Counted from the stretch's first letter, positions 15,517-26,511 are shown. The stretch is 43,844 nucleotides of DNA from an uncultured Prevotellaceae bacterium (GCA_900320845.1 ONTS01000019.1:1-43844); one strand, 5' to 3'. Program-made: numbers and translations. The notes: generated by a model not told the origin, from the letters alone.

Positions 15517-17421
15517 CTACAGCACGAGCATATTGTCTCGCAGGTCGATGCGTTCTTCGTGCATGAGTTGTTGCAGTGCGCGGTCTATGTCTACGCTGTC
15601 GTGCGGCAAGGTGTTGAGCTCTTGCAGTGCATGCGGCTTGCCGTCGCTGAGCAGTTGCAGTATGGCTTCGGTTGGCGACAGGTCGCTTTCTGTCGGCAAC
15701 AGCGGCTTTTTATGGTTGGTGTGGCACACGTCGCACTGCCCACAGTTGTGGCTGCGCTCCTCGCCGAAGTAGTGTAGCAGCTGTCGGCTTCGGCAGACGG
15801 TGTCGTTGCTCATGTAGTTCACCATCGCAGTGATGCGCTCGATGTACCGCTCTTTCAGCTCGTCGTATGCCTGAGGAGTGATGGCAAAGTCCTCATCTTT
15901 TACCCGTTCGCACGTATAGGTGATATAAGGTGTCTTCCTTCTGGGTATGAAGCTCGCCACACCTCTTTGTGCCAATGACCGCAATACGACATATACCTGA
16001 TGGGTGTCGAGGTCGGTCTGTGTGGCTATGAAGCCTTCGTCGATGTTGATGTATCGTGTGAAGAGTCCCGGATAGTTGCGCAATATGAAGAGTATGACGC
16101 GCTCTTCGAAGGGGGTGGTGGCTTCGAGACGGTTCAGCTCGTTGCGCTGTACGGTGAACATGAAGCGTGCTTTGGTGTCTGGGTCGGCGTCGTACTGGAG
16201 GTAGCCGCAGCGTTGCAGGGTGGCAAGGGCACCTATGACGCGAGTGGGGAAGTGCTTGAAGGTGAAGCAGAATTGGTCGATGTCGAAGGCAAACGATTGT
16301 CCTTCGCCCATCTGTGAGCCTACGACGAAATGATAGGCCAGATCGTCGTACACCTGTTTTATATAAGTCTTGTCGGGGAACGTCTCGTCAATGCGCTGTG
16401 CCAGTCGCCGCTTGTCGTTGTCATTGCAGAGCAGTACGGCATAGGCTTTTTTGCCATCGCGTCCGGCACGGCCTGCTTCCTGGAAGTAAGCTTCAAGGGA
16501 GTCGGGGGTATCGATGTGTATCACCATGCGCACATCAGCCTTGTCTATTCCCATTCCGAAAGCATTAGTAGCTACCATGATGCGCTGTCTGCCCTCTTTC
16601 CATTGCTGTTGCCGCTGGTTGCGTACGGCATGTTCCAATCCGGCGTGGTAGAAGGTGGCGCTGAGACCTGCCGCATTGAGGAAGTCGGCAGTCTCCTTTG
16701 TCTTCTGTCGGGAGCGCGTGTAAACGATGGCGGCTCCTTCAACAGACTGTAGTATGTGCCTCATCTCCTCCAGCTTGTCTTCGGCATGGCGCACGATGTA
16801 TGCCAGATTGCTGCGCTCGAAGCTCATGCTGAACACGTTGTGGCTGCTGAAGTGCAGCTTCTCCTGTATGTCTTCCACGACGCGCGGTGGGGCAGTGGCG
16901 GTCAGAGCGAGCACCGCCTTGCCGGGCAACAGGCAACGGAAGTCGGCTATCTGCAGGTAGGACGGGCGGAAGTCGTAGCCCCACTGACTGATGCAATGGG
17001 CTTCGTCGACGGCAATGAAACTCACGTTCAGATGATGAAGGCGCTTCTGAAACAGTTCCGTTGACAACCGTTCGGGCGATATGTACAGCAGTTTCACGCC
17101 ACCGTAAGACGCATTATCGAGCACCTGTACCATGTTATCGCGCGACATTCCAGCATGCAATGCTGCCGCCTGAATGCCCCTTTTGCGCAACTGTGCCACT
17201 TGATCCTTCATCAATGCAATGAGCGGTGTGATGACAAGACACGTCCCTTCCATGGCGAGGGCAGGCACCTGAAACGTGATGCTCTTGCCGCCGCCCGTAG
17301 GCATGAGGCCCAGCGTGTCCCTTCCCTGGCAGATGCTCTCGATGATGTCGAGTTGAATGCTACGGAAAGAAGGGTAACCCCAGTACTCTTTCAGTATGTC
17401 CGTGTAACGTGTCATGTCCAT
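15517..17421 (-). CDS. recQ: RecQ-family ATP-dependent DNA helicase
   Basis: 634 aa from ATG 17421 (627 aa from ATG 17415; the open frame reaches 17442 but the promoter -7 box covers 17429-17436). In the 641-residue numbering of the long frame it has a GGYPSFR-type Q motif region, Walker A TGGGKS (49-54), DEAH (146-149), TATAPPRV, and motif VI QEAGRAGRDG. It unwinds DNA 3' to 5' in recombination and fork repair. A Cys-rich zinc motif CRSRQLLHYFG...CGQCDVC lies near residues 545-575, separated from the helicase core by about 200 residues. A short winged-helix-like tail follows in place of a full HRDC domain. This differs from E. coli RecQ, where the zinc domain directly follows the helicase. 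A second RecQ could exist elsewhere in the genome. Confidence 0.9.
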   Translation of the reverse strand: MDMTRYTDILKEYWGYPSFRSIQLDIIESICQGRDTLGLMPTGGGKSITFQVPALAMEGTCLVITPLIALMKDQVAQLRKRGIQAAALHAGMSRDNMVQVLDNASYGGVKLLYISPERLSTELFQKRLHHLNVSFIAVDEAHCISQWGYDFRPSYLQIADFRCLLPGKAVLALTATAPPRVVEDIQEKLHFSSHNVFSMSFERSNLAYIVRHAEDKLEEMRHILQSVEGAAIVYTRSRQKTKETADFLNAAGLSATFYHAGLEHAVRNQRQQQWKEGRQRIMVATNAFGMGIDKADVRMVIHIDTPDSLEAYFQEAGRAGRDGKKAYAVLLCNDNDKRRLAQRIDETFPDKTYIKQVYDDLAYHFVVGSQMGEGQSFAFDIDQFCFTFKHFPTRVIGALATLQRCGYLQYDADPDTKARFMFTVQRNELNRLEATTPFEERVILFILRNYPGLFTRYINIDEGFIATQTDLDTHQVYVVLRSLAQRGVASFIPRRKTPYITYTCERVKDEDFAITPQAYDELKERYIERITAMVNYMSNDTVCRSRQLLHYFGEERSHNCGQCDVCHTNHKKPLLPTESDLSPTEAILQLLSDGKPHALQELNTLPHDSVDIDRALQQLMHEERIDLRDNMLVL

Positions 17422-17428
17422 ATCAATG

Positions 17429-17460
17429 CAAAGGTAGTGCAAGGCGAGTGAAAAGTCAAA
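17429..17460 (-). promoter_or_regulatory. recQ promoter, consensus copy
   Basis: Minus strand: TTTG (17457-17460), exactly 20 nt, TACCTTTG (17429-17436), a full match to the Bacteroidetes consensus. Transcription would start only a few bases from the ATG at 17421, giving a very short leader and pointing to ATG 17421 or 17415. Confidence 0.7.
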
Positions 17461-17515
17461 CTTGTTTGAACTTTTCCGAGCCGCCGCCTACCTTCATGAG
17501 AAAAACAATAATATA

Positions 17516-17548
17516 TAAAGGTAGTGCAATGCGAGTGAAAAGTTAAAC
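17516..17548 (-). repeat. second, decayed copy of the recQ promoter
   Basis: These 33 bases repeat 17429-17461 with three differences. Two of them fall on the conserved last G of each box, giving TTTA for the -33 and TACCTTTA for the -7 on the minus strand. It is a direct duplication 87 bp upstream of the working copy and probably weak or dead. Confidence 0.65.
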
Positions 17549-17963
17549 AGAAGAACGCGGTATAAAACTTGTCTCAATTATGCTGAAACGAGAAACTTAT
17601 AGAACCTTACAATTCTTTAATCTTATAAAATTCTAATAGGTGCCTGATAAATGTCTTGCCCCACCTCTGCCCATCCCCTGTGATGGGAGAGGAGCAATAA
17701 GTCACACAAAGGTGAAACGTGAGTAATATAGCCCACCTCTTACAGGAAAGACAATCGTCATCTTTTCCCATCAGAGGGGAGGGATAGGATGAAATATTCC
17801 TTTTTCAACTTCTCACTCCTAACAGAAAGGACTAAGCAAGATTTTTCTGTCTTTCATTTGGATGCAGAAGTTAATACCCCCAAAAACCTAAGAATGCAGC
17901 GGTTTTATTCGCTATTTAAGAGAATGTGTTGCGTAACTGATAAATATTGTGACAGATTCGTAG
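17549..17963. other. intergenic region between recQ and the PAP2 gene, no gene seen
   Basis: About 415 bp without a recognisable gene. A hairpin lies at 17664-17692: CCTCT-g-CCCATC pairs with GATGGG-AGAGG. Two further tracts, CCCACCTCT near 17730 and CCCATCAGAGGGGAGGG near 17768, repeat parts of that hairpin, as in a degraded duplicated element. Confidence 0.45.
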
Positions 17964-18664
17964 CTAACTGCTGAGGACTTTTATGCCTGAATAGACAAGC
18001 ATACCTGCTATAAGGATGAGGCCTACGGCAATTGGTATACGTGAATGTCGCGCCACTCTTCTGCCGGTGGTCGTTGATAAGCGAAATAGCGTTTCAGCAG
18101 GAAATAAGATAAAGAGGAGGCAAACAGTCCGATGAGGCAATCGGCGAACAGGTCTGTGGGAAAATGAACACCGAGATACATGCGCGAATAGCAAATTATC
18201 AGTGCCCAGAACACCATGAACCATGTGAGGACGCGGTTGCGTAACAGTAAATATATGTAGAATGTCAGTGCCCATGAATTGGCGCTGTGCGCCGAAGGGA
18301 AACCAAACTTGCCGCCACGGTAGTTGTTGACGATGTGTACACAAGACAACATCGGGTCGTCAGAGTGGCTCGGACGAAACCGCATAAAGTAAGGACGGAT
18401 GACCTGAACAGTGATCTTGTCGCAGAACAGGATGATCAGACCACAGATAACAAGCCCCAGCAATGCCATCTTCCATGACATGACGCGCAGCAACAGATAG
18501 AAAAGGGCAATCCACAGTGGAATCCAAATGTAACGGTCGCAGTAAAGAAACATGAAGTAGTCCAAGAACGTTGAGTGCATACCGTTTACCAACAGCAGCA
18601 ACTGGTTGTCCAAAGAGGAAATGAAATTTATAATCTTATCAAACAAGACCGATGCCAATAACAT
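17964..18664 (-). pseudogene. PAP2 family phosphatase, apparently frameshifted near its C-terminus
   Basis: The main frame (18023-18664, 213 aa) is a PAP2 lipid phosphatase, with motif 1 K83-x6-RP91, motif 2 PSAH (123-126) and motif 3 S160-R161 through H167 to D171, within five to six membrane helices. Such enzymes dephosphorylate lipid pyrophosphates or phosphatidic acid derivatives at the outer face of the inner membrane. The main frame ends in a polar tail (about residues 197-213) that does not look like the family. The adjacent frame continues from about 18060 to a stop at 17964 and encodes a convincing last membrane helix, RIPIAVGLILIAGMLVYSG. A one-base indel between about 18030 and 18070 would join them into a protein of about 230 aa. 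All catalytic motifs lie before the shift, so activity might survive, or it may be a sequencing error. Confidence 0.65.
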
Positions 18665-18804
18665 GTCTTCTACTTGTTAAATGTTTCTTGATAACGCTAT
18701 GACCATGCCGCCATCATGGTCGATGAAAAAAACAGTTAATCATCTTTCTTCACGGTTCATGATTGTAAAGGTGTCAGTGTGGTGGTGTTCTGCTTTAAGG
18801 TCAT

Positions 18805-19416
18805 TCACCTTACGAACCGACGGCCGTTCCACTTCAATGTCTTGTTTGTTTTTTTGCCGTTCTGGTCCCATTTTGTTTCGATGATGTCCTTTCCTTTGCG
18901 CGGAAGCGAATATGTGGTGTTTAAATACTCTGGGGTGAAACCGGGTGTCTCGCAGATTTCCATCGTTTTGGTGGCATTGTTATACCGATAGAAACCGATG
19001 CCGTCGAATTGTCCGCCTGCAGGTGTGTCGTTTTGGAAGCACCATGTGTTGTAAGCAAACAATTTATGCTTGCCGTCGGCTTCGTTCCAATAGCACATGT
19101 CTGTCTTAATATAAGAATTTTCATAGCGTGACTCACAACAGATGTAGCCGTTCCTTACGTCAACAATGATGGTCACTCCCTCTACTTGAGGCAGTCCTTT
19201 CTGATAGTTGTTCAAAGCATTTTCTATCCAACCGATGGCTTCATTGCCGCATTGACATTCTCCTTCTTCCTCATCATCATGCATGGAAGCGATGTATGCC
19301 TTGGCAAAGTCAATGATAGTAGGTTGCGTACCGGTGCTTTTGACGCGGATGCCATCCTGTGCTGCCAGCACCAAGGTAAAGAAGAATGTGAGAATAGTAA
19401 ATGAAAGTCGTTTCAT
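18805..19416 (-). CDS. exported protein of unknown function
   Basis: 203 aa from ATG 19416, which opens the signal peptide MKRLSFTILTFFFTLVLAAQ (cleavage near residue 19-20). The open frame extends upstream to 19602, but that part crosses a promoter -7 box at 19454-19461. The mature part has a Cys pair EGECQCGNEA and further Cys residues at GYICCESRY, possibly disulfides, and ends in a basic KKTNKTLKWNGRRFVR tail. No family was recognised. The neighbour upstream (19604-20593) is an exported lipoprotein on the same strand, but the separate promoter suggests independent expression. Confidence 0.7.
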   Translation of the reverse strand: MKRLSFTILTFFFTLVLAAQDGIRVKSTGTQPTIIDFAKAYIASMHDDEEEGECQCGNEAIGWIENALNNYQKGLPQVEGVTIIVDVRNGYICCESRYENSYIKTDMCYWNEADGKHKLFAYNTWCFQNDTPAGGQFDGIGFYRYNNATKTMEICETPGFTPEYLNTTYSLPRKGKDIIETKWDQNGKKTNKTLKWNGRRFVR

Positions 19417-19453
19417 AATGATCAAGTTTTTAAGATTAAATATGATTATAGTG

Positions 19454-19461
19454 CAAAAATA
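19454..19461 (-). promoter_or_regulatory. -7 promoter element for the 18805-19416 gene
   Basis: TATTTTTG on the minus strand, 37 nt before the chosen ATG (19416), with a TTG about 18 nt further upstream. Confidence 0.5.
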
Positions 19462-19603
19462 CAAGGTAATATTGAAATACAATGTCTTATCTGTCAGTTC
19501 ATTTAAAACGGCAGACTGTTGTGCAGATGTGACAAACGTTATCTTCTGATTGTTGCCTTCTCTAATGTCAGGTACATCCTTTGTTCCGCTATCTTCTTCC
19601 AAC

Positions 19604-20593
19604 TTATTCGTACATCTGATAAAAACTGCCTAATCTGTACTTCATGAATTTGGTTTTTCGCTGTCTCATCAGGAAGAAGTTGACTGTTTCATCTGTCGAC
19701 ATGTGATTGCAATAGATGTCAAGTCCGTCCTTACTTTTTACGACGGCAATCACTCCCGGCTCATGGTATTCGTCGGGATCATAGTCTGACCAGTACACAC
19801 GATGTTCATTTTCGTCAACTCTGCAAGTGTCAGTCCATATTGTGATGTCACCATCTTTCGCCAATACCCATGCTGCGATGCCGTATTTGTCGTTGGGCTT
19901 GGTTTGCATGATTCCTAATTGGTATTCTTCTTCACCAATGATATAAATAATTCGGTTTTTCTCCACTGTTGTATGCAGGGTCTTCTCTACTTTTCTGATG
20001 ACATCCTTGCTGAACTGCGGTTCATTGGGATCTTCTGTTGTAGTAGCGTTGAAGGGCAAGACTGTGCGATCTTTGAGGTAATCCTTACTTATAATGATAC
20101 CACAGGCGTACTCTCTGGGAATAATTTCACCCTCTGGCAACATATCACCATGTGTGTTCATGTGTTGCTCAATCTTCTTTGTATCGACAAACTTGAACAA
20201 CTGTCCTTTCATCTCGTCCTTTGACTGGTACTCATATTGGTTGAGATAACTGCCGTCGTGCTCCAACGCTTTGTTTTTCTCTCCCTGATACATGATATCG
20301 AAGACCTTCTCATCTACGATGAAGTGGGTATATTTCTTCGGGTCTTGCTTCAGTGTCTTACCTTCATTGAAGATGTCTCCATCGTTGAAAGGCGCGAAAA
20401 GTGGTAGGTCTTTCACCCATACGGCTACTACAGGAGGAACACCGTCATCCTGCTTTAAGCCATTAGATGTTTTCAAATTGATGGCATTGTCATTAGACTT
20501 TTCAATATTCTTTTTTTCAGTACAACCCATCGTAACGGTAGTTATAAAAAAGAACGAGGCAGTTGCAAAAATGCAAAATAGGGATTGTTTCAT
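19604..20593 (-). CDS. lipoprotein of unknown function
   Basis: 329 aa. The N-terminus MKQSLFCIFATASFFFITTV followed by TMGC (Cys24) is a lipoprotein signal, and the residues after Cys24 are charged (TEKKN). The mature part is hydrophilic, with several regular beta-type segments (NRIIYIIGEEEYQLGI, DGDITIWTDTCR, EHRVYWSDYDPDE) and an acidic character. No catalytic motif or known domain was recognised. It lies between recJ (150 nt away, same strand) and the 18805 gene. Real coding is supported by length, signal and codon use. Confidence 0.75.
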   Translation of the reverse strand: MKQSLFCIFATASFFFITTVTMGCTEKKNIEKSNDNAINLKTSNGLKQDDGVPPVVAVWVKDLPLFAPFNDGDIFNEGKTLKQDPKKYTHFIVDEKVFDIMYQGEKNKALEHDGSYLNQYEYQSKDEMKGQLFKFVDTKKIEQHMNTHGDMLPEGEIIPREYACGIIISKDYLKDRTVLPFNATTTEDPNEPQFSKDVIRKVEKTLHTTVEKNRIIYIIGEEEYQLGIMQTKPNDKYGIAAWVLAKDGDITIWTDTCRVDENEHRVYWSDYDPDEYHEPGVIAVVKSKDGLDIYCNHMSTDETVNFFLMRQRKTKFMKYRLGSFYQMYE

Positions 20594-20686
20594 GATAAAA
20601 AGCTTTTAATTCTATATTGTTCGTTAATTGAGAACAGTGATTTTTAAAGTGTAGCGATAAAGTATGTTATGTTGTTTGTAAGACTC

Positions 20687-20703
20687 GGATTGTTGGACAA
20701 TCC
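20687..20703 (-). terminator. small hairpin downstream of recJ
   Basis: GGATTGT (20687-20693) pairs with ACAATCC (20697-20703) around a 3-nt loop, 40 nt beyond the recJ stop. The following minus-strand sequence has no real T-run, so this is a weak terminator candidate. Confidence 0.3.
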
Positions 20704-20743
20704 TGGTAATATGGTTTTATCTTGATTGTTTTCCGTTGTTTTC

Positions 20744-22468
20744 TTATCTTTCCTCACAAGGGCGGATGTCGTCTATCTGCAATTGGATATTGCCATGTTT
20801 GAAGGTGTTTTCCTCAATGGTATAGGCAATGTCGAAGGCTCGTTTCGACTTGATGTATCGTGCTGACTGGCTCTGTCCAAAGGCGATACCGCTCATGACA
20901 TGGCTCGACTTGGAGTCCACCAGTTCGAGCTTGATATGTTCTTGATTACGTCCTACGACGCGGCTGGCTCCATAGTCATAAACATTGCGCGTGCAGAAGT
21001 GGGGCTTCTCGTTGCCGGGACCGAAGGGAGCAAACTTCTTCAGGTCGTTCATCAGACGCTTAGTGATGTCCTTGAAGTCGAGCGTGGCATCAATATTGAG
21101 CGTCGGTTCGCGCTGCTCCATGTTGAGATGGCTCTCCACATACTGTTGGAAACGTTTGCGGAAGGTGGTTATGTCGTTCCATTTCAGGGTGAGTCCTACG
21201 GCGTATGTGTGTCCTCCGAAGTTCAGAAGCATGTCGCGGCAGCTCTTGATAGCCTCGTAGACGTCGAATCCTGCTACGCTGCGTGCGCTACCTGTGGCGA
21301 GGTCGCCGTCGCGGGTGAGCACCACGGTGGGGCGGAAGTATATCTCAGTGAGGCGCGATGCCACGATGCCCACCACACCCTTGCGCCAGTTTTCGTCGTA
21401 GAGCACGACGGAAGACTGATGCTTCAGGCTCTCGATTTTTTCCACAATCTGGTTGGCTTCTTCCGTCATGTGTTTGTCGATGTCCTTGCGTTGCTCGTTG
21501 TATTCGTCCACATGGCGTGCTTTGCGCAGGGCAGTGTCGAAGTCGCGCTCAACCAATAGGTCGACAGTCTCTTTACCATTCTCCATGCGTCCTGAGGCGT
21601 TGATGCGCGGTCCGAGCTTAAACATGATGTCGCTCATGGATATATCGCGCCCGGTGAGGCCGCACACATCGATGATAGCTTTCATGCCGATAGATGGATT
21701 TTGGTTGAGTTGCTTCAGCCCGTGGAATGCCAGTATGCGGTTTTCCTCCGTCACGGGTACAATGTCTGCTGCAATGCTCACCGCACAGAGGTCAAGCAGG
21801 GGGATGAGGCGCGAGAATGGGATGCCGTTGTTCTTGGCAAACGCCTGCATAAACTTAAATCCCACGCCACATCCGCACAATTCTTTGAATGGGAAGGTGT
21901 CGTCGGGACGTTTCGGGTTGAGTATCGCCGCAGCGTCGGGCATCTCTTCGTCGGGCACATGATGGTCGCACACGATGAAGTCTATGCCCAATGTCTTGGC
22001 ATAGGCAATCTCATCTATGGCTTTTATGCCACAGTCGAGGATGATGATGAGCTTTACGCCGGTCTGCTGAGCGTACTCCAAGCCTTTTCTACTTACTCCA
22101 TAGCCCTCATCGTAGCGGTCGGGGATATAGTAATCGATGTTAGAATAAAACTGTTGGAGGAACTTATACACCAGTGCTACCGCCGTACAGCCGTCTACGT
22201 CGTAGTCGCCGTAGATGAGTATGCGTTCCTTTCGCCCCATGGCATCGTTCAGTCTATCGACTGCTACGTCCATGTCTTTCATCAAGAATGGGTTGATGAG
22301 GTCGGCGAGCTGTGGTCGGAAGAAGCGTTTTGAGCTGCTCTCCGTGGTTATACCGCGCTCAATGAGCAGCGAGGCTACCAACGGACTGCAGCCAATCTTC
22401 TCCGCCAGGGCTTTCGCCCCCGCCTCCTCGGAAGGAGTGGGAGGATTGTAGGTCCATTTGTATTGCAT
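20744..22468 (-). CDS. recJ: single-stranded-DNA-specific exonuclease RecJ
   Basis: 574 aa, normal length. The DHH phosphoesterase motifs are GDYDVDG (87-93) and CDHH (167-170), followed by LDLCAVSIAADIVPV and the DHHA1 region with NASGRMENG. The OB-fold C-terminus contains FAPFGPGNEKPHF. RecJ degrades single-stranded DNA 5' to 3' in recombination, mismatch and base-excision repair. It lies back to back with ligA; two repair genes sharing one intergenic region. Confidence 0.96.
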   Translation of the reverse strand: MQYKWTYNPPTPSEEAGAKALAEKIGCSPLVASLLIERGITTESSSKRFFRPQLADLINPFLMKDMDVAVDRLNDAMGRKERILIYGDYDVDGCTAVALVYKFLQQFYSNIDYYIPDRYDEGYGVSRKGLEYAQQTGVKLIIILDCGIKAIDEIAYAKTLGIDFIVCDHHVPDEEMPDAAAILNPKRPDDTFPFKELCGCGVGFKFMQAFAKNNGIPFSRLIPLLDLCAVSIAADIVPVTEENRILAFHGLKQLNQNPSIGMKAIIDVCGLTGRDISMSDIMFKLGPRINASGRMENGKETVDLLVERDFDTALRKARHVDEYNEQRKDIDKHMTEEANQIVEKIESLKHQSSVVLYDENWRKGVVGIVASRLTEIYFRPTVVLTRDGDLATGSARSVAGFDVYEAIKSCRDMLLNFGGHTYAVGLTLKWNDITTFRKRFQQYVESHLNMEQREPTLNIDATLDFKDITKRLMNDLKKFAPFGPGNEKPHFCTRNVYDYGASRVVGRNQEHIKLELVDSKSSHVMSGIAFGQSQSARYIKSKRAFDIAYTIEENTFKHGNIQLQIDDIRPCEER

Positions 22469-22588
22469 GTATCATTGTATTTATTTCTTTATCTGAAGGA
22501 TGGGTATGTAGGAATGCGCACATAGCCAAACAGGTGTCTGTAAGACACTTGCACCGTCTATGGACGCAATGCGCGCATAATGACGCTT

Positions 22589-22596
22589 CAAAGTTA
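22589..22596 (-). promoter_or_regulatory. -7 promoter element for recJ
   Basis: TAACTTTG on the minus strand, 120 nt before the recJ start, giving a leader of roughly 110 nt. No good -33 box. Confidence 0.4.
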
Positions 22597-22667
22597 CAAA
22601 TTTTTCTTCAATCACAGATAAGCAGTGTCGGCTTTTTTGCATGTTGACTAAATACTGCGACCTAAAC

Positions 22668-22698
22668 TTGCCGACGAATGGAGGAAATGCTATCTTTG
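22668..22698 (+). promoter_or_regulatory. promoter upstream of ligA
   Basis: TTG (22668-22670), 20 nt, TATCTTTG (22691-22698). It is a near-consensus promoter, but 176 nt before the ligA start, leaving room for the coding-like remnant between. Confidence 0.6.
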
Positions 22699-22826
22699 CC
22701 AAACAATGTTTCGAATATTGATGGGGCCTATTTTTCTTATGAAGGCATAAAAGCACTCTCCAAGTAATACGAAACAAGGTGCATATGAGCAATACGGAAG
22801 CAAGCAGATTCTTGATGTCTGCCTGA

Positions 22827-24944
<2,118 letters not shown>

Positions 24945-25036
24945 TTATAAAGCGTTTAGCTACGCATGTCCCACCGGCTATGTTGCCTTTCTGGCGACAA
25001 CCGCTGACTATTCATAACCCACTATTCCACCATCCC

Positions 25037-25705
25037 ATGATACAAGTAAAAGTTTCGCCCGAGATAGCAGCCGTATGTCCCGACTTTGTTGGTGCCGTCG
25101 TCGAAGCGCACGTTGTCAACAGCCCTTACAGCGAGGCACTATGGCAAGATATTAACTCCCTTTCCGCTCACTATCGCGACACCCTCACTACCGAGACGCT
25201 CAAGCAGATGCCCTCCATCGAGGCTACACGACGTATCTACCGTGCCTGCGGCAAAGATCCCTCGCGCTATCGTCCAGCCTCCGAAGCGCTCATACGGCGC
25301 ATGCTACAGGGCAAGGAGCTGTACCAAATCAACACCATTGTCGACCTCATCAATCTCGCCAGCATACGTTTTGGCTATAGTATAGGAGGTTTTGACGCCT
25401 CGAAGTTTGTCGGTGACACCCTTACGCTCGGCATTGGATGCGCTGGCGAGCCCTACGAAGGCATTGGCAGAGGCATGCTCAACATTGAAGGGCTGCCTGT
25501 CTATCGCGATGCGCAGGGTGGGGTCGGAACACCCACAAGCGACAACGAGCGAACCAAGATAGAGATAGGCACCACCCACACCTGCATACTTATCAACGGC
25601 TACGACGGCAATGAAGAAGGAGTGAGCGCTAATGCTGATTTCCTGGTACAGCTGCTCACCAACTATGCCGGAGCCACAGATGCTTCGTGGACCATATATA
25701 AATAA
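25037..25705 (+). CDS. stand-alone B3/B4 tRNA-binding/editing domain protein
   Basis: 222 aa from ATG 25037, whose N-terminus MIQVKVSPEIAAVCPDFVGA is the expected opening; the frame extends 57 nt upstream with unlikely residues. The protein consists of a B3/B4 domain as found in the beta subunit of phenylalanyl-tRNA synthetase: PSIEATRRIYRACGKDPSRYRPASEALIRR and INTIVDLINLASIRFGYSIGGFD are hallmark segments. Stand-alone members may bind or edit mis-aminoacylated tRNA, but their role is not well defined. It lies 92 nt downstream of ligA and may share its transcript. A strong terminator follows. Confidence 0.82.
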   Translation: MIQVKVSPEIAAVCPDFVGAVVEAHVVNSPYSEALWQDINSLSAHYRDTLTTETLKQMPSIEATRRIYRACGKDPSRYRPASEALIRRMLQGKELYQINTIVDLINLASIRFGYSIGGFDASKFVGDTLTLGIGCAGEPYEGIGRGMLNIEGLPVYRDAQGGVGTPTSDNERTKIEIGTTHTCILINGYDGNEEGVSANADFLVQLLTNYAGATDASWTIYK

Positions 25706-25780
25706 AAGATGTCCGACTGGCTCCGTTCAGTCTCGCCGGTATGCCTGACCTGTCAAGTGAGCGTGGCACACCGAAACGAC

Positions 25781-25831
25781 AAAAGAAGCACAGTTGCATC
25801 ATAGCAGCTGTGCTTCTTTTGTATTTTTGTA
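25781..25831 (+). terminator. rho-independent terminator after the B3/B4 gene
   Basis: AAAAGAAGCACAG (25781-25793) pairs exactly with CTGTGCTTCTTTT (25808-25820), with TGC/GCA extending the stem into the loop. GTATTTTTG follows. The A-rich left arm would also allow termination from the opposite strand. Confidence 0.7.
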
Positions 25832-26006
25832 GTCATTGAGAGAACAATCTCGACGACTTTGGTCAGCAATCTTGTCGACTTTGATTTCGCCTGTTGCCCA
25901 TTCGAAACTCGGCAGGGCTTTGTTGATATGCCAAAAAAACAACACGACAACACACTTCTTCCTCCTTTAGGGCAGTGTGTTGCCTTGTTGTAATACTTTT
26001 ACCAGT

Positions 26007-26037
26007 GCCATGTACACTACGGAGGTGTACTCATGGC
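26007..26037 (-). terminator. hairpin downstream of the small 26060 gene
   Basis: GCCATG-TACAC (26007-26017) pairs with GTGTA...CATGGC (26025-26037) with a two-base bulge. On the minus strand it lies just beyond the stop of the small gene; the tail is only weakly T-rich. Confidence 0.4.
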
Positions 26038-26059
26038 TTTATCGTCGACTGACGACGAC

Positions 26060-26266
26060 TTATTTCTCCAGATCCTTGTCTTCGTCGCTCTCGTCCCAGA
26101 CACTCTTTGTGGTGGGCACGATGCCGAAAGGAGCATTATTGTCGTCGTTGAAGTCGAAGTTGTCTTCCTTACCTAACTGATCGCCACCTTCGCTTGAAGA
26201 TAAGTCAAGCATGATGCGATCGCTCTTACGCACTTTTATTGCTGGTGTAAAATATTTACGTTTCAT
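26060..26266 (-). CDS. small conserved-type Bacteroidales protein
   Basis: 68 aa from ATG 26266, the first ATG after a consensus promoter (26294-26325). It opens MKRKYFTPAIKVRKSDRIML and continues with a Ser/Gly-rich then strongly acidic, Asp-rich tail (NFDFNDDNN, WDESDEDKD). Bacteroidales encode many small proteins with this MK.KY..P.I.V opening followed by a Leu/Ser/Gly stretch; their role is unknown to me. The length, the strong promoter and the downstream hairpin favour a real, well-expressed gene. Confidence 0.7.
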   Translation of the reverse strand: MKRKYFTPAIKVRKSDRIMLDLSSSEGGDQLGKEDNFDFNDDNNAPFGIVPTTKSVWDESDEDKDLEK

Positions 26267-26293
26267 ATTTCTATATGTTTCAAACATGCAGTG

Positions 26294-26325
26294 CAAAGGT
26301 ACGGAGAGTTTTCTATCCTGACAAA
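26294..26325 (-). promoter_or_regulatory. consensus promoter of the small 26060 gene
   Basis: Minus strand: TTTG (26322-26325), 20 nt, TACCTTTG (26294-26301). This is a full consensus match, 28 nt before the ATG. Confidence 0.7.
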
Positions 26326-26511
26326 ACTTATAAGGATAAAAAGTTTTTGTGCAACTTTCTGATTGTTAGTTTGTTGTTCTCAAACTGCTTGCATTTCTGC
26401 AGCGTGCGTTCTGTGTTGTGTTGTACGCACATGGTGACAGAGCGACGTTTGCCGTACCTTTGGGGACAAAAGATAATTGCCAAATAATGAGGTAGATTCA
26501 AAAGATGTATT

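Larger units (their letters stand above)
25706..26059. other. intergenic region with terminators and a repeated motif, no gene seen
   Basis: It holds the 25781-25831 terminator, two copies of a TCGACGACTTTGGT-like motif (around 25850-25883), and the hairpin at 26007-26037. No protein-like frame was seen. Confidence 0.45.
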
